DNA from: Oceanospirillum sp047518265
GTDB lineage: Bacteria > Pseudomonadota > Gammaproteobacteria > Pseudomonadales > Halomonadaceae
Length of the DNA: 64,000 nt
Direction of reading: 5' to 3'
Assembly: GCA_047518265.1 (NCBI GenBank)
Contig: JAKZRG010000001.1
Location: 105,295 to 169,294 of the forward strand
A model generated the notes under the pieces. That model did no database searches, was not told the DNA's origin, and saw only the letters and a list, made by a program, of their open reading frames with translations. A program made the translations under genes and the position numbers. Below are positions 41,333 to 50,413 of this stretch, piece by piece (the first letter of the stretch is position 1; the number at the start of each line of letters is the position of its first letter).

Positions 41333-43246
41333 ATGATTACATTAGAACGCCTGAGCCTGCAACGGGGAACCTTAACCCTACTGCAAAATACCTCCCTGAT
41401 TATCCACCGTGGACAACGTATTGGCGTTGTAGGTGCCAATGGTGCCGGTAAATCCAGTCTATTTAAACTGCTATTGGGTGAGCTGCACCCGGATAGCGGT
41501 GATCTGTTTATGCCGGGGAATCTACGTATTGCCCATATGGCTCAGGAAGTCCACGCGCTGGATAAGTCAGCGTTAGAATATGTTTTGGATGGCGATAAAG
41601 ATCTGCGTCGTATTCAGAATGCGTTAGCTGAAGCAGAGGCTGCAGAAGACAACCATCGTATGGCAGCTTTGCATGCACAGATGGAAGAGATCCACGGTTA
41701 TACCGCGAATAATCGGGCAGAGCAGCTGTTGCTTGGTTTGGGTTTTTCTATGGCCCAGACTCAGTTGCCGGTTAAATCTTTCTCTGGTGGTTGGCGTATT
41801 CGTCTTAATTTGGCCCAGGCACTGCTGATGCCGTCGGATCTGTTACTGCTTGATGAGCCAACCAACCACTTGGATCTGGATGCAACGCTTTGGTTGGAAA
41901 GCTGGTTAAAGCAGTATCCCGGTACTCTGTTACTGATCTCTCACGATAGGGATTTTCTGGACAGTGTCGCCAGCCATATCGCCCACTTTGATCAACAGAA
42001 TATTAATCTGTATCGCGGTAACTATTCGGCTTTTGAAGTATTGCGTGCAGAGCGTTTGGCTCAGCAGCAAGTGCAGTATGAGAAGCAACAGGTTCGTGTG
42101 GCTCAGATTGAAGACTTTGTCCGCCGTTTTAAGGCGAAGGCTTCCAAGGCAAAACAAGCACAGAGTAGGGTAAAAGAGCTGGAGCGTATGGAAAAAATTG
42201 CTCCGGCCCACGTGGATTCGCCCTTTGAATTTACCATACCTTGTACTGATAAAACCTCTTCACCTCTGTTAGTTTTTAATGAAGCCAGTATCGGTTATGG
42301 CGACAAGGTAATCTTAGGTGATATCAATCTGAGTTTGTTACCGGGTATGCGTATTGGTTTACTGGGGCCAAACGGGGCGGGTAAATCTACGCTGATTAAA
42401 ACCATGGTGGGTGATGTTAAGCCTCAATCGGGTATTTATACGGCGGGAGAAAACCTAAAAGTAGGCTATTTTGCCCAGCATCAGTTAGAAGAGCTGGATA
42501 TGAATGCCTCACCGTTATTACATGTGCAGCGGTTATCGCCTAAGGTCTCGGAGCAGGAGATTCGTAATTATGTCGGCGGTTTTGGCTTTAAAGGGGATGA
42601 TGCGGATAAACAGGTAAGTCAGTTCTCCGGCGGTGAAAAGGCGCGTTTAGCTCTGTCCTTAATTGCGTGGCAAAAACCGAATCTTTTGCTATTGGATGAG
42701 CCCACCAACCACTTGGATCTTGAGATGCGTCTGGCGTTGACCATGGCACTGCAAGCATTTCCAGGTGTGGTCATTATGGTTTCTCACGATCGCCATATGC
42801 TGCGTAATACCGTGGATGAGTTTTGGTTAGTGTGTGACGGTCAGGTGCAGCCTTTTGATGGTGATCTGGATGATTACCATCAGTGGCTTAAAGTGCGTGC
42901 TCAGGCGCAAGGGAAGAGTGCTGAGTCCGAATCTGATAGTAATGAGCCGAAACGTGACCGTAAAGAAGAGCGTCGCCTAGCTGCTCAACGACGTGAGCAG
43001 TTACGTCCTTTGAAAAAGCAGCTGGATAAGCTGGAAAAATCGTTGGATAAGGTTCAAGGGGAGTTGACGGATATAGAGCAGGCGATGGCAGAACCTGAAA
43101 TCTATGAGGCGGAAAATAAGGACAAGCTACAGACCTTATTGCGCAAGCAGGGGGAGTTAAGTCAGCAAGCTGAAACGATTGAAGAAGAGTGGATGCTGAT
43201 TCAGGAAGAGCTGGAAGTATTGGAAGCTGAGTTGGAAGAAAGCTGA
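41333..43246 (+). CDS. ABC-F family ATPase (YheS-like)
   Basis: 637 residues with two ABC ATPase domains and no membrane segment, the layout of ribosome-associated ABC-F proteins. Domain 1 has Walker A GANGAGKSSLFKLL, signature SFSGGWRIRL and Walker B LLLLDEPTNHLDL. Domain 2 repeats these as GPNGAGKSTLIK, QFSGGEKARL and LLLLDEPTNHLDL. The inter-domain linker (about 240-300) is basic and helical, and the C-terminus (about 525-637) is a charged coiled coil. The length fits YheS more than Uup or EttA. It is divergent from the TIGR02444 gene. Confidence 0.9.
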   Translation: MITLERLSLQRGTLTLLQNTSLIIHRGQRIGVVGANGAGKSSLFKLLLGELHPDSGDLFMPGNLRIAHMAQEVHALDKSALEYVLDGDKDLRRIQNALAEAEAAEDNHRMAALHAQMEEIHGYTANNRAEQLLLGLGFSMAQTQLPVKSFSGGWRIRLNLAQALLMPSDLLLLDEPTNHLDLDATLWLESWLKQYPGTLLLISHDRDFLDSVASHIAHFDQQNINLYRGNYSAFEVLRAERLAQQQVQYEKQQVRVAQIEDFVRRFKAKASKAKQAQSRVKELERMEKIAPAHVDSPFEFTIPCTDKTSSPLLVFNEASIGYGDKVILGDINLSLLPGMRIGLLGPNGAGKSTLIKTMVGDVKPQSGIYTAGENLKVGYFAQHQLEELDMNASPLLHVQRLSPKVSEQEIRNYVGGFGFKGDDADKQVSQFSGGEKARLALSLIAWQKPNLLLLDEPTNHLDLEMRLALTMALQAFPGVVIMVSHDRHMLRNTVDEFWLVCDGQVQPFDGDLDDYHQWLKVRAQAQGKSAESESDSNEPKRDRKEERRLAAQRREQLRPLKKQLDKLEKSLDKVQGELTDIEQAMAEPEIYEAENKDKLQTLLRKQGELSQQAETIEEEWMLIQEELEVLEAELEES

Positions 43247-43263
43247 TCTATCTTAATCCGTTT

Positions 43264-43296
43264 AGACTGTTCCTAAGAGGTTTTTAGGAACAGTCT
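43264..43296. terminator. Bidirectional hairpin between the ABC-F and SDR genes
   Basis: AGACTGTTCCTAA at 43264-43276 and TTAGGAACAGTCT at 43284-43296 are exact reverse complements (13 bp) with a 7-base loop, between two converging genes. The flanks have only short T stretches. Confidence 0.75.
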
Positions 43297-43305
43297 GATT
43301 TGCCT

Positions 43306-44088
43306 CTACTCGCTATCGTTATAGGCCATCTTAATATTCATGCCGCCATCGATCACAAAATTTTGCCCCGTAATAAATCCGGCAACATCACTGGCTAAGT
43401 AACACACCATATAAGCAATATCATCGGGCTGACCGATACGGCCAACAGGGTGTTGTGCTAAATCAGCAGGGGAGTGAATAGGTTCGATACGGGTACGAGA
43501 CTTTTGCCAGTCACCAACCTCGATCCAGCCTGGGCTGATACAATTGACCCGAATGTCGCCGCTTAAGCTAATGGCTAGGGAGTGTGTTAGAGATAAAACG
43601 CCTCCCTTACTTGCCGCGTAGGCTTCGGTGTCTCTCTCAGACTGCTGAGCTCGGCTAGAAGCAATATTAATAATGTTACCCTTTTGCTCCCGTAAATAAG
43701 GAATGGCATGTTTGCTCGCCAGAAAAACACCGGTTAGATTCACATCCATATAGCGCTGCCACTCGTCCAGTGACAAATCTTCGATAGGATCATTAAATGC
43801 TGTGGATAGCCCTGCATTATTGATCAACACATCTAGGCGGCCAAATGTTTCGATAACCTCTTGAATACAGTTTTGAACGCTAGGTTCATCCGCAACATCC
43901 AGATTGATGGCTTTGATATTACCCAGTGAACTGTAGTTTTCTACGGTCTCTTCGGCGGCTTCCATATCAATATCTGCACAAATAACAGTCATGCCTTGAT
44001 TTAATAAACTCTGGCAAACGGCTCGTCCTATACCTTGAGCTCCACCGGTCACCAGAGCCACTTTACTTTCTGTGTTTTTTTGACTCAT
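43306..44088 (-). CDS. Short-chain dehydrogenase/reductase
   Basis: 260 residues, classical SDR length. The cofactor loop is VTGGAQGIGRAV (residues 13-24). The sequence ICADID after the second strand favours NAD over NADP. The NNAGLS motif, the catalytic Ser in NIASSRAQ, and YAASKGG with the catalytic Tyr and Lys follow, and the C-terminal GxxFVIDGG motif is present. The substrate cannot be told from sequence. It lies 51 bases downstream of dtd on the same strand. Confidence 0.9.
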   Translation of the reverse strand: MSQKNTESKVALVTGGAQGIGRAVCQSLLNQGMTVICADIDMEAAEETVENYSSLGNIKAINLDVADEPSVQNCIQEVIETFGRLDVLINNAGLSTAFNDPIEDLSLDEWQRYMDVNLTGVFLASKHAIPYLREQKGNIINIASSRAQQSERDTEAYAASKGGVLSLTHSLAISLSGDIRVNCISPGWIEVGDWQKSRTRIEPIHSPADLAQHPVGRIGQPDDIAYMVCYLASDVAGFITGQNFVIDGGMNIKMAYNDSE

Positions 44089-44139
44089 TGATCACACCTT
44101 AAACACTTTATTCGATCCCTGTTTTTAAGGAACCCGCTC

Positions 44140-44577
44140 TTAGGTTTCTAATAGAAAGGTAACTGGGCCGTCATTTAATAGCTGAACTTTCATATCAGCG
44201 CCAAAGCGACCTGTAGCAACCTGATGGTGTAGGTTACGAGCTTGATCAACTACATAGTTATACAAGGTTTCACCTTCGGCAGGAGGTGCTGCAGAAGAGA
44301 AGCTAGGGCGTAGGCCCTTTTGTGTATTTGCTGCTAGGGTAAACTGTGACACCAATAGTAGGCCACCATTAACATCTTTAACGCTGAGGTTCATTTTGTC
44401 ATCTGCGTCAGAGAAAACCCGATAAGCCAATATCTTTTTTAGTAAGCGGTCGGCATCTTCAGTGCGGTCGCCCTTTTCCACGCCAATAAATACCAGCAGG
44501 CCCTGATCGATTTCACCAATACATTGCTGGTCTACTTCAACCTTAGCATGGGTCACCCTTTGGATGAGTGCTCGCAC
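44140..44577 (-). CDS. dtd: D-aminoacyl-tRNA deacylase
   Basis: 145 residues, full DTD1 length. It hydrolyses D-aminoacyl-tRNA and Gly-tRNA-Ala, recycling mischarged tRNA. Visible motifs are MRALIQRVTHAKVEVD at the N-terminus, the SQFTLAA motif, and the cross-subunit Gly-Pro motif in NDGPVTFLLE at the end. The HDOD gene lies 87 bases upstream on the same strand. Confidence 0.96.
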   Translation of the reverse strand: MRALIQRVTHAKVEVDQQCIGEIDQGLLVFIGVEKGDRTEDADRLLKKILAYRVFSDADDKMNLSVKDVNGGLLLVSQFTLAANTQKGLRPSFSSAAPPAEGETLYNYVVDQARNLHHQVATGRFGADMKVQLLNDGPVTFLLET

Positions 44578-44664
44578 TTTTGACTCCTTTGTCTCTTAAA
44601 ATGGGTGCCCTATATTACCGCATAGTGCTGAAATAGAGACAGAGAAGATGTATGAAAAAACGTT

Positions 44665-45903
44665 CTATCGATTAAACAGGGCTTTTACTTCTGCAATTTG
44701 TTCACGGGTATTATCCAGTATCTCCAGTGTCATCTGATTGCTAAGTTGGCCAGGAGCTACCTTTTGAAAGGCTGGAACTTGGCTGATTTCTGGTATTAAT
44801 GGGCTTCGAGGTTCCAGAGATAGGCTGTGTAATCGGGCGAGGACTAAAATATCCGTCAGAGTGGCTGTATTGGATAGGGAGTCATAAAACCAGCTATCTA
44901 CGTGCTGTACTGCTGTAACGAGAGGTGTCGCTAGGTTCCACTTGTGCAGAATCATAGCCCCTGCCTGACCGCGTGCCTCCATTAGGATCTGTTCCAGATA
45001 ATCGGGGTCATTATGCAGCTCTGGATAATGGGCGGCAAATTCTAATAAGGGCAGCTCACCGACGTTGTGTAATAAGCCTGCGAGCATAGCCTCTTCTGGG
45101 GGAATCTTAGTACAGTGTTTGGCTAGGACGAAACAGAGTGCTCCAAGCTGGATACTTTTTTTCCAACTTTTCAGTAGTTGTTTTTTTACCCAGGGGTGAT
45201 TGGTTTTATGCTGCTGTTTTAAGCTAAAGGCCAAGACGAGGTGTCGTGTGGTTTTCATGCCGAGCCGATTAATGGCTTCGTGCAGTTGGGTGATAGGGTT
45301 TAATCCCCGATAAATAGGACTGTTGGCCATACGCAGTAGTCTAGCGGTCATGGCTGCATCGACGGATATTAAGGCGGCAATACGCTGGGCATCCAGCTCT
45401 TCATCGATAATGATCTGGCTGATGCGTTGAGAGACCTCAGGCAGTGTGGGTAGATCAAGCCGGTTATTCATTAATGCTTTATAGAATTCCAGAACAATAG
45501 GGTGGCTATTAGAACCTGTCATCAGTTCTGGATCATCAAAGTCGTAAGTAATGTTTTCTGATTGCAGGGACTGCATCAATTCGGCATCAATGGTGAAATA
45601 TTGAGTATCAGAGCGAGCTGTTATTGTGACATTGCTAGGACGTAAACTTAGCAGGCTATATCGGCTACGATCATCGCCCGCAGTGACTTTGATGGTGTTA
45701 ATCTCTGTCCCGGTAACATCTACAGAGCCTTGTAATAAAAAAAATTCATCGTTGCTATTATCGCCAACAACGCTCAATACCTGATGTTGAGAGGCTTGAT
45801 GAATTTCCAGTTGATGGCTGAGTAAAATGCGCTGCTCATCTGCCAGCCGAGAAAAGGGCAGGAAGACAGCTAAACGTTCGGGGGATACTTTCGTTGAAAA
45901 CAT
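44665..45903 (-). CDS. HDOD domain protein with cyclic-nucleotide-binding-like N-terminus
   Basis: 412 residues. The first 120 residues look like a cNMP-binding fold (for example DEFFLLQGSVDVTG), but the phosphate-binding cassette is not evident. The HDOD domain spans about 150-350: LPTLPEVSQRISQII, then MTARLLRMANSPIYRG and LGMKTTRHLVLAFSL. HDOD proteins are signalling proteins related to HD phosphohydrolases but usually lack activity. It is predicted cytoplasmic. The neighbouring CoA-binding protein gene ends 6 bases upstream, so the two are probably co-transcribed. Confidence 0.85.
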   Translation of the reverse strand: MFSTKVSPERLAVFLPFSRLADEQRILLSHQLEIHQASQHQVLSVVGDNSNDEFFLLQGSVDVTGTEINTIKVTAGDDRSRYSLLSLRPSNVTITARSDTQYFTIDAELMQSLQSENITYDFDDPELMTGSNSHPIVLEFYKALMNNRLDLPTLPEVSQRISQIIIDEELDAQRIAALISVDAAMTARLLRMANSPIYRGLNPITQLHEAINRLGMKTTRHLVLAFSLKQQHKTNHPWVKKQLLKSWKKSIQLGALCFVLAKHCTKIPPEEAMLAGLLHNVGELPLLEFAAHYPELHNDPDYLEQILMEARGQAGAMILHKWNLATPLVTAVQHVDSWFYDSLSNTATLTDILVLARLHSLSLEPRSPLIPEISQVPAFQKVAPGQLSNQMTLEILDNTREQIAEVKALFNR

Positions 45904-45909
45904 GTATTT

Positions 45910-46275
45910 TTAAAACCGGTTATTACGAAGCATCACCAGTGTACAGTCTTCCAACCAAGGAATACCGGCATGGGTCAATGCCGACTGTACTTTTTCTGAT
46001 TCCGTTCCTGGATTAAATAAAACCCTACGTGGTTTTAGCGCCAATATAGCTTCCAGCTGTTCCTCTAGGCGCTCTGGGTCCATATATAAGGTAAGGGTGT
46101 CTATGGGAGGGGATATGTTCTGAAGTGCTTTTTTACACTCCCAGCCTTCAATCTCATTAAAGGCTGGGTTCACAGGTATAACCTGGTGTTGATTGTGACT
46201 TAGCAGGCGAATAGCTTGATTCGAGTAACGTTGCTTCTTGTTACTGGCTCCTAATACGGCAACGATTTGATTCAT
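45910..46275 (-). CDS. CoA-binding domain protein (CoA_binding_2)
   Basis: 121 residues forming a single Rossmann-like CoA-binding domain. The opening IVAVLGASNKKQRYSNQAI and the later VNPAFNEIEG and RRVLFNPGTES are typical of the family. Members are found widely but their function is unknown. It is 6 bases upstream of the HDOD gene and 19 bases downstream of the membrane protein gene, so the three may form an operon. Confidence 0.85.
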   Translation of the reverse strand: MNQIVAVLGASNKKQRYSNQAIRLLSHNQHQVIPVNPAFNEIEGWECKKALQNISPPIDTLTLYMDPERLEEQLEAILALKPRRVLFNPGTESEKVQSALTHAGIPWLEDCTLVMLRNNRF

Positions 46276-46294
46276 GCTTCTCTCCGCCTAGCCT

Positions 46295-47311
46295 CTAGAT
46301 CGATTGATTATCGTCACTACTGGGTTCTTGTTTTAGCTGGTTTTTAGCCGACGAACGCAGATTGGAAACTGTTTTTGTTTTGGCTTCAGGAGTAGGTGTT
46401 ATATTTTTCTCTTCCTGTTTGTGTTGCTTAGCCTGTGTTTCTTCTTCGTTTTCTGATTCATCGTTATTATCAGCCAGATCCGCGTCTAGATTTTCGACGT
46501 CGGGATCAATACCCTCATCCTCTAAGAGCTTGTCTTCTGCCTGTTTTAAGAAATACTCTTGGGCGCCTTTTTTAGCTTCCTCAAGATATTCATTGAAAAG
46601 GGCTACATCCTGCAATGTTTTCATGTTGCTGATAATGGTGTGCTCTTTGGACATTAGGGCGATACGTCGGAACTTTCTCGCTCTGAGTCTTGGGTTGTGA
46701 TGCACTAAGGGGTAGACGCGATGTATATAGCCTCGTTTGCCTTCAATATGTTGAATATATTCCGTCACTTGGTTTTTAATACGGCGGCGCCTAGCCAATA
46801 GTTCAGGGTGGCTGGACAAACCTGGTAAAATGGTCAACATGCCTGTGCCATGGCTGAGCCATAGTACAAAGGCGATACCGCCAGCAATACCGCCGATCCA
46901 GGTATGGATAAGGTTCAATAGAGAGCTGGTAAAAAGAAATACCGCAATACCTAAACCAAAGAACCATGCCATGCGCGCACGGCGAGCATTCTCTATCTCA
47001 AAATCAGAAGGATAATCTTGTAAAGACAGGAGCTCATAATCAAAGCTTTCTAAATCCTTATAGAGACGCTCACGATCAAGTCGTTGTCGTTCTTCTTCTG
47101 CTTGTTTTCGCTCATCTTGTTTGTTCTGAGCTTTTTGAGCTTCCCACTGGGTTTTAATGCGCTCACGTTCATGTTTTGCATCCTGCTCAGCCACTTCTTC
47201 AGCCGTCATTTTATGTTGGGCAGGGTAAACCCCAGGCACAGAAGGCATGTTAGGTGCGTTTTTGTCGTCTGATTCGCTGTCTTCAGCGGAATTTATTTTT
47301 TTATCATCCAT
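46295..47311 (-). CDS. Membrane protein of unknown function with charged termini
   Basis: 338 residues. The N-terminal 105 residues are strongly charged, with a long Glu/Lys/Arg/Gln coiled-coil stretch (about 40-85). Two hydrophobic segments follow at about 112-130 and 135-158, forming a helical hairpin. The C-terminal 180 residues are again charged, with an Asp/Glu-rich section and a Lys-rich end. I do not recognise a family. The topology suggests both termini are cytoplasmic. It is the first gene of the minus-strand cluster ending at the SDR gene. Confidence 0.7.
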   Translation of the reverse strand: MDDKKINSAEDSESDDKNAPNMPSVPGVYPAQHKMTAEEVAEQDAKHERERIKTQWEAQKAQNKQDERKQAEEERQRLDRERLYKDLESFDYELLSLQDYPSDFEIENARRARMAWFFGLGIAVFLFTSSLLNLIHTWIGGIAGGIAFVLWLSHGTGMLTILPGLSSHPELLARRRRIKNQVTEYIQHIEGKRGYIHRVYPLVHHNPRLRARKFRRIALMSKEHTIISNMKTLQDVALFNEYLEEAKKGAQEYFLKQAEDKLLEDEGIDPDVENLDADLADNNDESENEEETQAKQHKQEEKNITPTPEAKTKTVSNLRSSAKNQLKQEPSSDDNQSI

Positions 47312-47590
47312 TATGGCAAATTCTAACTGAGCTTCAGTTTGTGACTTTGTGAGGTATATAGAACAATATTAGCCTTGATAAGAGGTCTGATGTTGTTTCA
47401 ACCTGTAACAGTGCGCAGATTTTTTATCTGACTGATTTTAGTTGGAATATCAGATGGCTCTGTAATCTTGGCCTATGGCCCTAATTTAGCGTGGAGAGCG
47501 ACAGGATAAAAGAAAAAATGAAGTTCTAGTGTAATTTCTGTTATCTAGCTCTCACTTGTTAACACTTTAATTTTACGGGTATCCATCTGG

Positions 47591-48004
47591 ATGGGTTATT
47601 TATCGTTATTTTTTTCTGCTTTTATGTCGGCTACTTTATTGCCAGGGTCGTCGGAGGCCTTGTTATTGTATCTTTTGCAGAATGAGGCGTTGTCATTACC
47701 TTATTTATGGTTGGCGGCCACTAGCGGTAACGTTTTGGGTTCTGTGGGGAATTGGGGGTTGGGGCGCTATGGCTATCACCTGCGTCACCATAGCTGGTTT
47801 CCTATTTCAGAAGAGCAGCTGGAAAAAGCGCGATTCAAATTTTCTCGCTGGGGGGCTGCAAGCCTATTGTTAGCTTGGGTGCCTATTATTGGTGATCCCT
47901 TAACCTTATTAGCCGGCTTGTTAAGGGTTCGTTTCGGATTGTTCCTGTTGTTAGTTGCTTTAGGGAAGGGACTGCGGTACGGGCTTTTGCTATGGTTTTT
48001 TTAG
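47591..48004 (+). CDS. YqaA-like (DedA-related) membrane protein
   Basis: 137 residues. The opening SLFFSAFMSATLLPGSSEALLL and the middle GNVLGSVGNWGLGRYG match the YqaA/SNARE-associated family, small inner-membrane proteins related to DedA. Three or four membrane segments are evident, with a soluble loop at about 65-82. It lies alone, with a 280-base gene-free stretch to the left, and is convergent with the PAS-GGDEF-EAL gene. Function is unknown, probably membrane homeostasis by analogy with DedA. Confidence 0.8.
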   Translation: MGYLSLFFSAFMSATLLPGSSEALLLYLLQNEALSLPYLWLAATSGNVLGSVGNWGLGRYGYHLRHHSWFPISEEQLEKARFKFSRWGAASLLLAWVPIIGDPLTLLAGLLRVRFGLFLLLVALGKGLRYGLLLWFF

Positions 48005-48023
48005 GGGGTTAAAAGAGCTGTGC

Positions 48024-50078
48024 TTATTTACTGCTAAGAAGATTTGGTAAGTTAAATTGCTTACTCCATTGTAATAGCTCGATTTCGGGCATGGGTTTCG
48101 CCAGTAAGTAGCCCTGGCCTTCATTGCAACCCAAATCCTTGATGATCTGAAGCTGTTGAGAGGTTTCTATGCCTTCTGCTGTTACGTTGAGCTTTAAGCT
48201 ATGAGCAAGCTGTGTAATTGCTCGTACAATATCGATATCGGTGCCGTCTTGATCCAGTTCACAGATAAAGGCACGGTCAATTTTTAACGTATTGACTGGT
48301 AGGCGCTTTAGGTAGGCTAAGGATGAATAGCCTGTACCGAAATCATCAATGGCGATACGAATCCCCATGGCTTGTAGTTTTTTAAGTTGCTCAATGGAGT
48401 GCTCTACGTCCTCTAACATACTGGTTTCGGTGAGTTCCAATTCCAGTAGTTCGGCAGGTAATCCGGTGAGCTCTAAGCAGCGGCTGACAACCTCGTCAAT
48501 ATTGGCTTGCAGCAGTTGCCGTGCAGATAGGTTGACGGATATGCATAAACGCTGGCCCTGTTTTAACCATTGGCTAGCGTAGTTGCAGGCGCGTAATAAG
48601 GCCCATTCCCCTACGGAGGTAATTAATCCCATCTCTTCCAGAACAGGGATAAATACAGCGGGTGAAATACTGCTGCCATCACTGCGTGTCCAACGCAATA
48701 ATGCTTCTGCACCTTGAACAAGACCGGTTTGTAGATCCACACGAGGTTGAAAGACTAGGCTAAACTCTCGGTGTAATAGCGCTTGGCGTAACTGGTTTTC
48801 TAGGCGTACTCGGTTCTGAGTTTGTATGGTCAGGTCTTCGGTAAAAAAGCCAAAGCCTTGATCGCTGTCCTTATTACGATGCATAGCCGTATCGGCTTTG
48901 TTGATCAGTTCATCAAACTGATCGCCATCATAAGGATAAAGAGTAATACCGAGGCTAATGCTCATAAATAGCTCTGCTTGAGTTAGTTCAAACGGTAGAG
49001 CCATAACTTGTTGTATTTTTTGTGCCAGTTGAGCGGCCTGATCCGGTGTTTGAATCCCTTCTGCCATCAACAAGAAGGCATCGCTGCCCAGGCGGCCGAT
49101 AAAATGTTCAGGGTGCTGTTGCTTCAAGCGAGAGCTGAATAGCTTTAATAGTTCGTCACCTGCACTGCGCCCTAAGCTATCATTGATACGACTTAATCGA
49201 TCTAGGTCGACTAAGAATAAGGCCATAGGGGCACGTTTACGTTGTAGAACATGTTGTTCGAACTGTTCTGATAAGCGTTGTCGATTCGGTAGGCCGGTCA
49301 AGGGGTCGAAACGACGTAGATAATCTAATCGTTGTTCGCTATTGATTAGATCGGTGATATCTCTGCCTGTGGATACAAAGTGGCAGATTTGACCAAACTC
49401 ATCACGAATAGGCGTGATGGTTTTTTCTTCATGGTAGCGTTCGCCATTTTGGCGGCGATTAATAAAAATATCACGAAAGCTGTGACCTGCTTTCAGTGTT
49501 TGCCACATTTCTAGATAAAAGCTGTCTTCATGCTCACCAGAGCTGAGTAGTCTAGGGGTTTGCCCCAATATATCAGGCTCTATATATCCCGTTTGACTTA
49601 AGAATGCAGGATTAACGTACTCAATACGGCCATGGCTATCCGTGACCATTACCATATCTTCTGTCTGCTGCATTGCTTGGTGGAAGTGCACAGGGAGGCG
49701 GCTAGCGGCCTTATACAGGGACATATCTTTGATGATAGCCTGTAATTCTCCAGAGCTATCTTTCACTGGTTGCAGTTGTAATTGGATATAACGAGGAGAG
49801 GCTTTTTTAAACTCTAGGGTCAAAGATAACTGATAAGGTTTACCTTGCTGGCAAGCTGCTTTAAGGCTCACTTGTTCTTCTTCATTAAGAAGTTGGATTA
49901 AGCCTGTATCAGTGTTTTCACCGTTTTTTGAATCAAGGGCCAGTAGTTGTTGAGCGGCTTTGTTGGCGTAGCGTAGTAAAGCTTGAGAGGTAAGCACAAT
50001 TGTCGCAACGGCAAGTTCATCTAGCACCGTTACTAAAGATTGTTGCTCGGTGTTTAGCTCAGTTTTAAGTACGTTCAT
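48024..50078 (-). CDS. PAS-PAS-GGDEF-EAL protein, probable c-di-GMP phosphodiesterase
   Basis: 684 residues, with no membrane segment. Two PAS domains (about 10-115 and 130-245) lead to a GGDEF domain (about 255-420), then an EAL domain (about 430-680). The cyclase signature is degenerate: RLGSDAF where active enzymes have RLGGDEF, so it probably does not make c-di-GMP. The EAL domain is intact by eye: EALLRW, NLSARQL, LELTET, IDDFGTGYSSL, LKIDRAFI and TAEGIET are all present, with the E, D and K residues that bind Mg and catalyse. It is likely a phosphodiesterase with sensory PAS input and possibly GTP-binding by the GGDEF relic. It is monocistronic and starts an ATG at 50076-50078. Confidence 0.92.
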   Translation of the reverse strand: MNVLKTELNTEQQSLVTVLDELAVATIVLTSQALLRYANKAAQQLLALDSKNGENTDTGLIQLLNEEEQVSLKAACQQGKPYQLSLTLEFKKASPRYIQLQLQPVKDSSGELQAIIKDMSLYKAASRLPVHFHQAMQQTEDMVMVTDSHGRIEYVNPAFLSQTGYIEPDILGQTPRLLSSGEHEDSFYLEMWQTLKAGHSFRDIFINRRQNGERYHEEKTITPIRDEFGQICHFVSTGRDITDLINSEQRLDYLRRFDPLTGLPNRQRLSEQFEQHVLQRKRAPMALFLVDLDRLSRINDSLGRSAGDELLKLFSSRLKQQHPEHFIGRLGSDAFLLMAEGIQTPDQAAQLAQKIQQVMALPFELTQAELFMSISLGITLYPYDGDQFDELINKADTAMHRNKDSDQGFGFFTEDLTIQTQNRVRLENQLRQALLHREFSLVFQPRVDLQTGLVQGAEALLRWTRSDGSSISPAVFIPVLEEMGLITSVGEWALLRACNYASQWLKQGQRLCISVNLSARQLLQANIDEVVSRCLELTGLPAELLELELTETSMLEDVEHSIEQLKKLQAMGIRIAIDDFGTGYSSLAYLKRLPVNTLKIDRAFICELDQDGTDIDIVRAITQLAHSLKLNVTAEGIETSQQLQIIKDLGCNEGQGYLLAKPMPEIELLQWSKQFNLPNLLSSK

Positions 50079-50413
50079 GCAATCAGAAATCTCAATAAAG
50101 CCATTTGTCTCAGGTCAAATACACTTCCCTCATTCCATTCTTTCCTATCTACATACTCAAACAAAATGATGTTGATAATTCCTCGGTGAAGATCAAAGAA
50201 TATAGATGTTATTTGTAGACAATCTTTTGTTTGAGTGCTTATAAAATATCAGGCTTCTAGCCAGTGTCATAGGGTCTTGTTACAGGTATTTTATAATCGG
50301 GTTCTTTTCTTATGGGCGGTTCGCTGTGTTTGAAGAGCTTCAAAAGGAAAAATGAGAGTTGGAGCGTTATATAGAAAAGCCGCACTAGGCGGCTTTGATC
50401 TTTTGTTATGTTG
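50079..50413. other. Intergenic region between ispB and the GGDEF-EAL gene
   Basis: 335 bases. The right end holds the ispB terminator hairpin. The rest should carry the promoter of the GGDEF-EAL gene, but I see no convincing promoter or other structure. Confidence 0.4.
50375..50396 (-). terminator. Intrinsic terminator after ispB
   Basis: AAAAGCCGC and GCGGCTTT are joined by a short loop (ACTAG). On the minus strand it ends in TTTT. It lies about 18 bases past the ispB stop. Confidence 0.75.
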
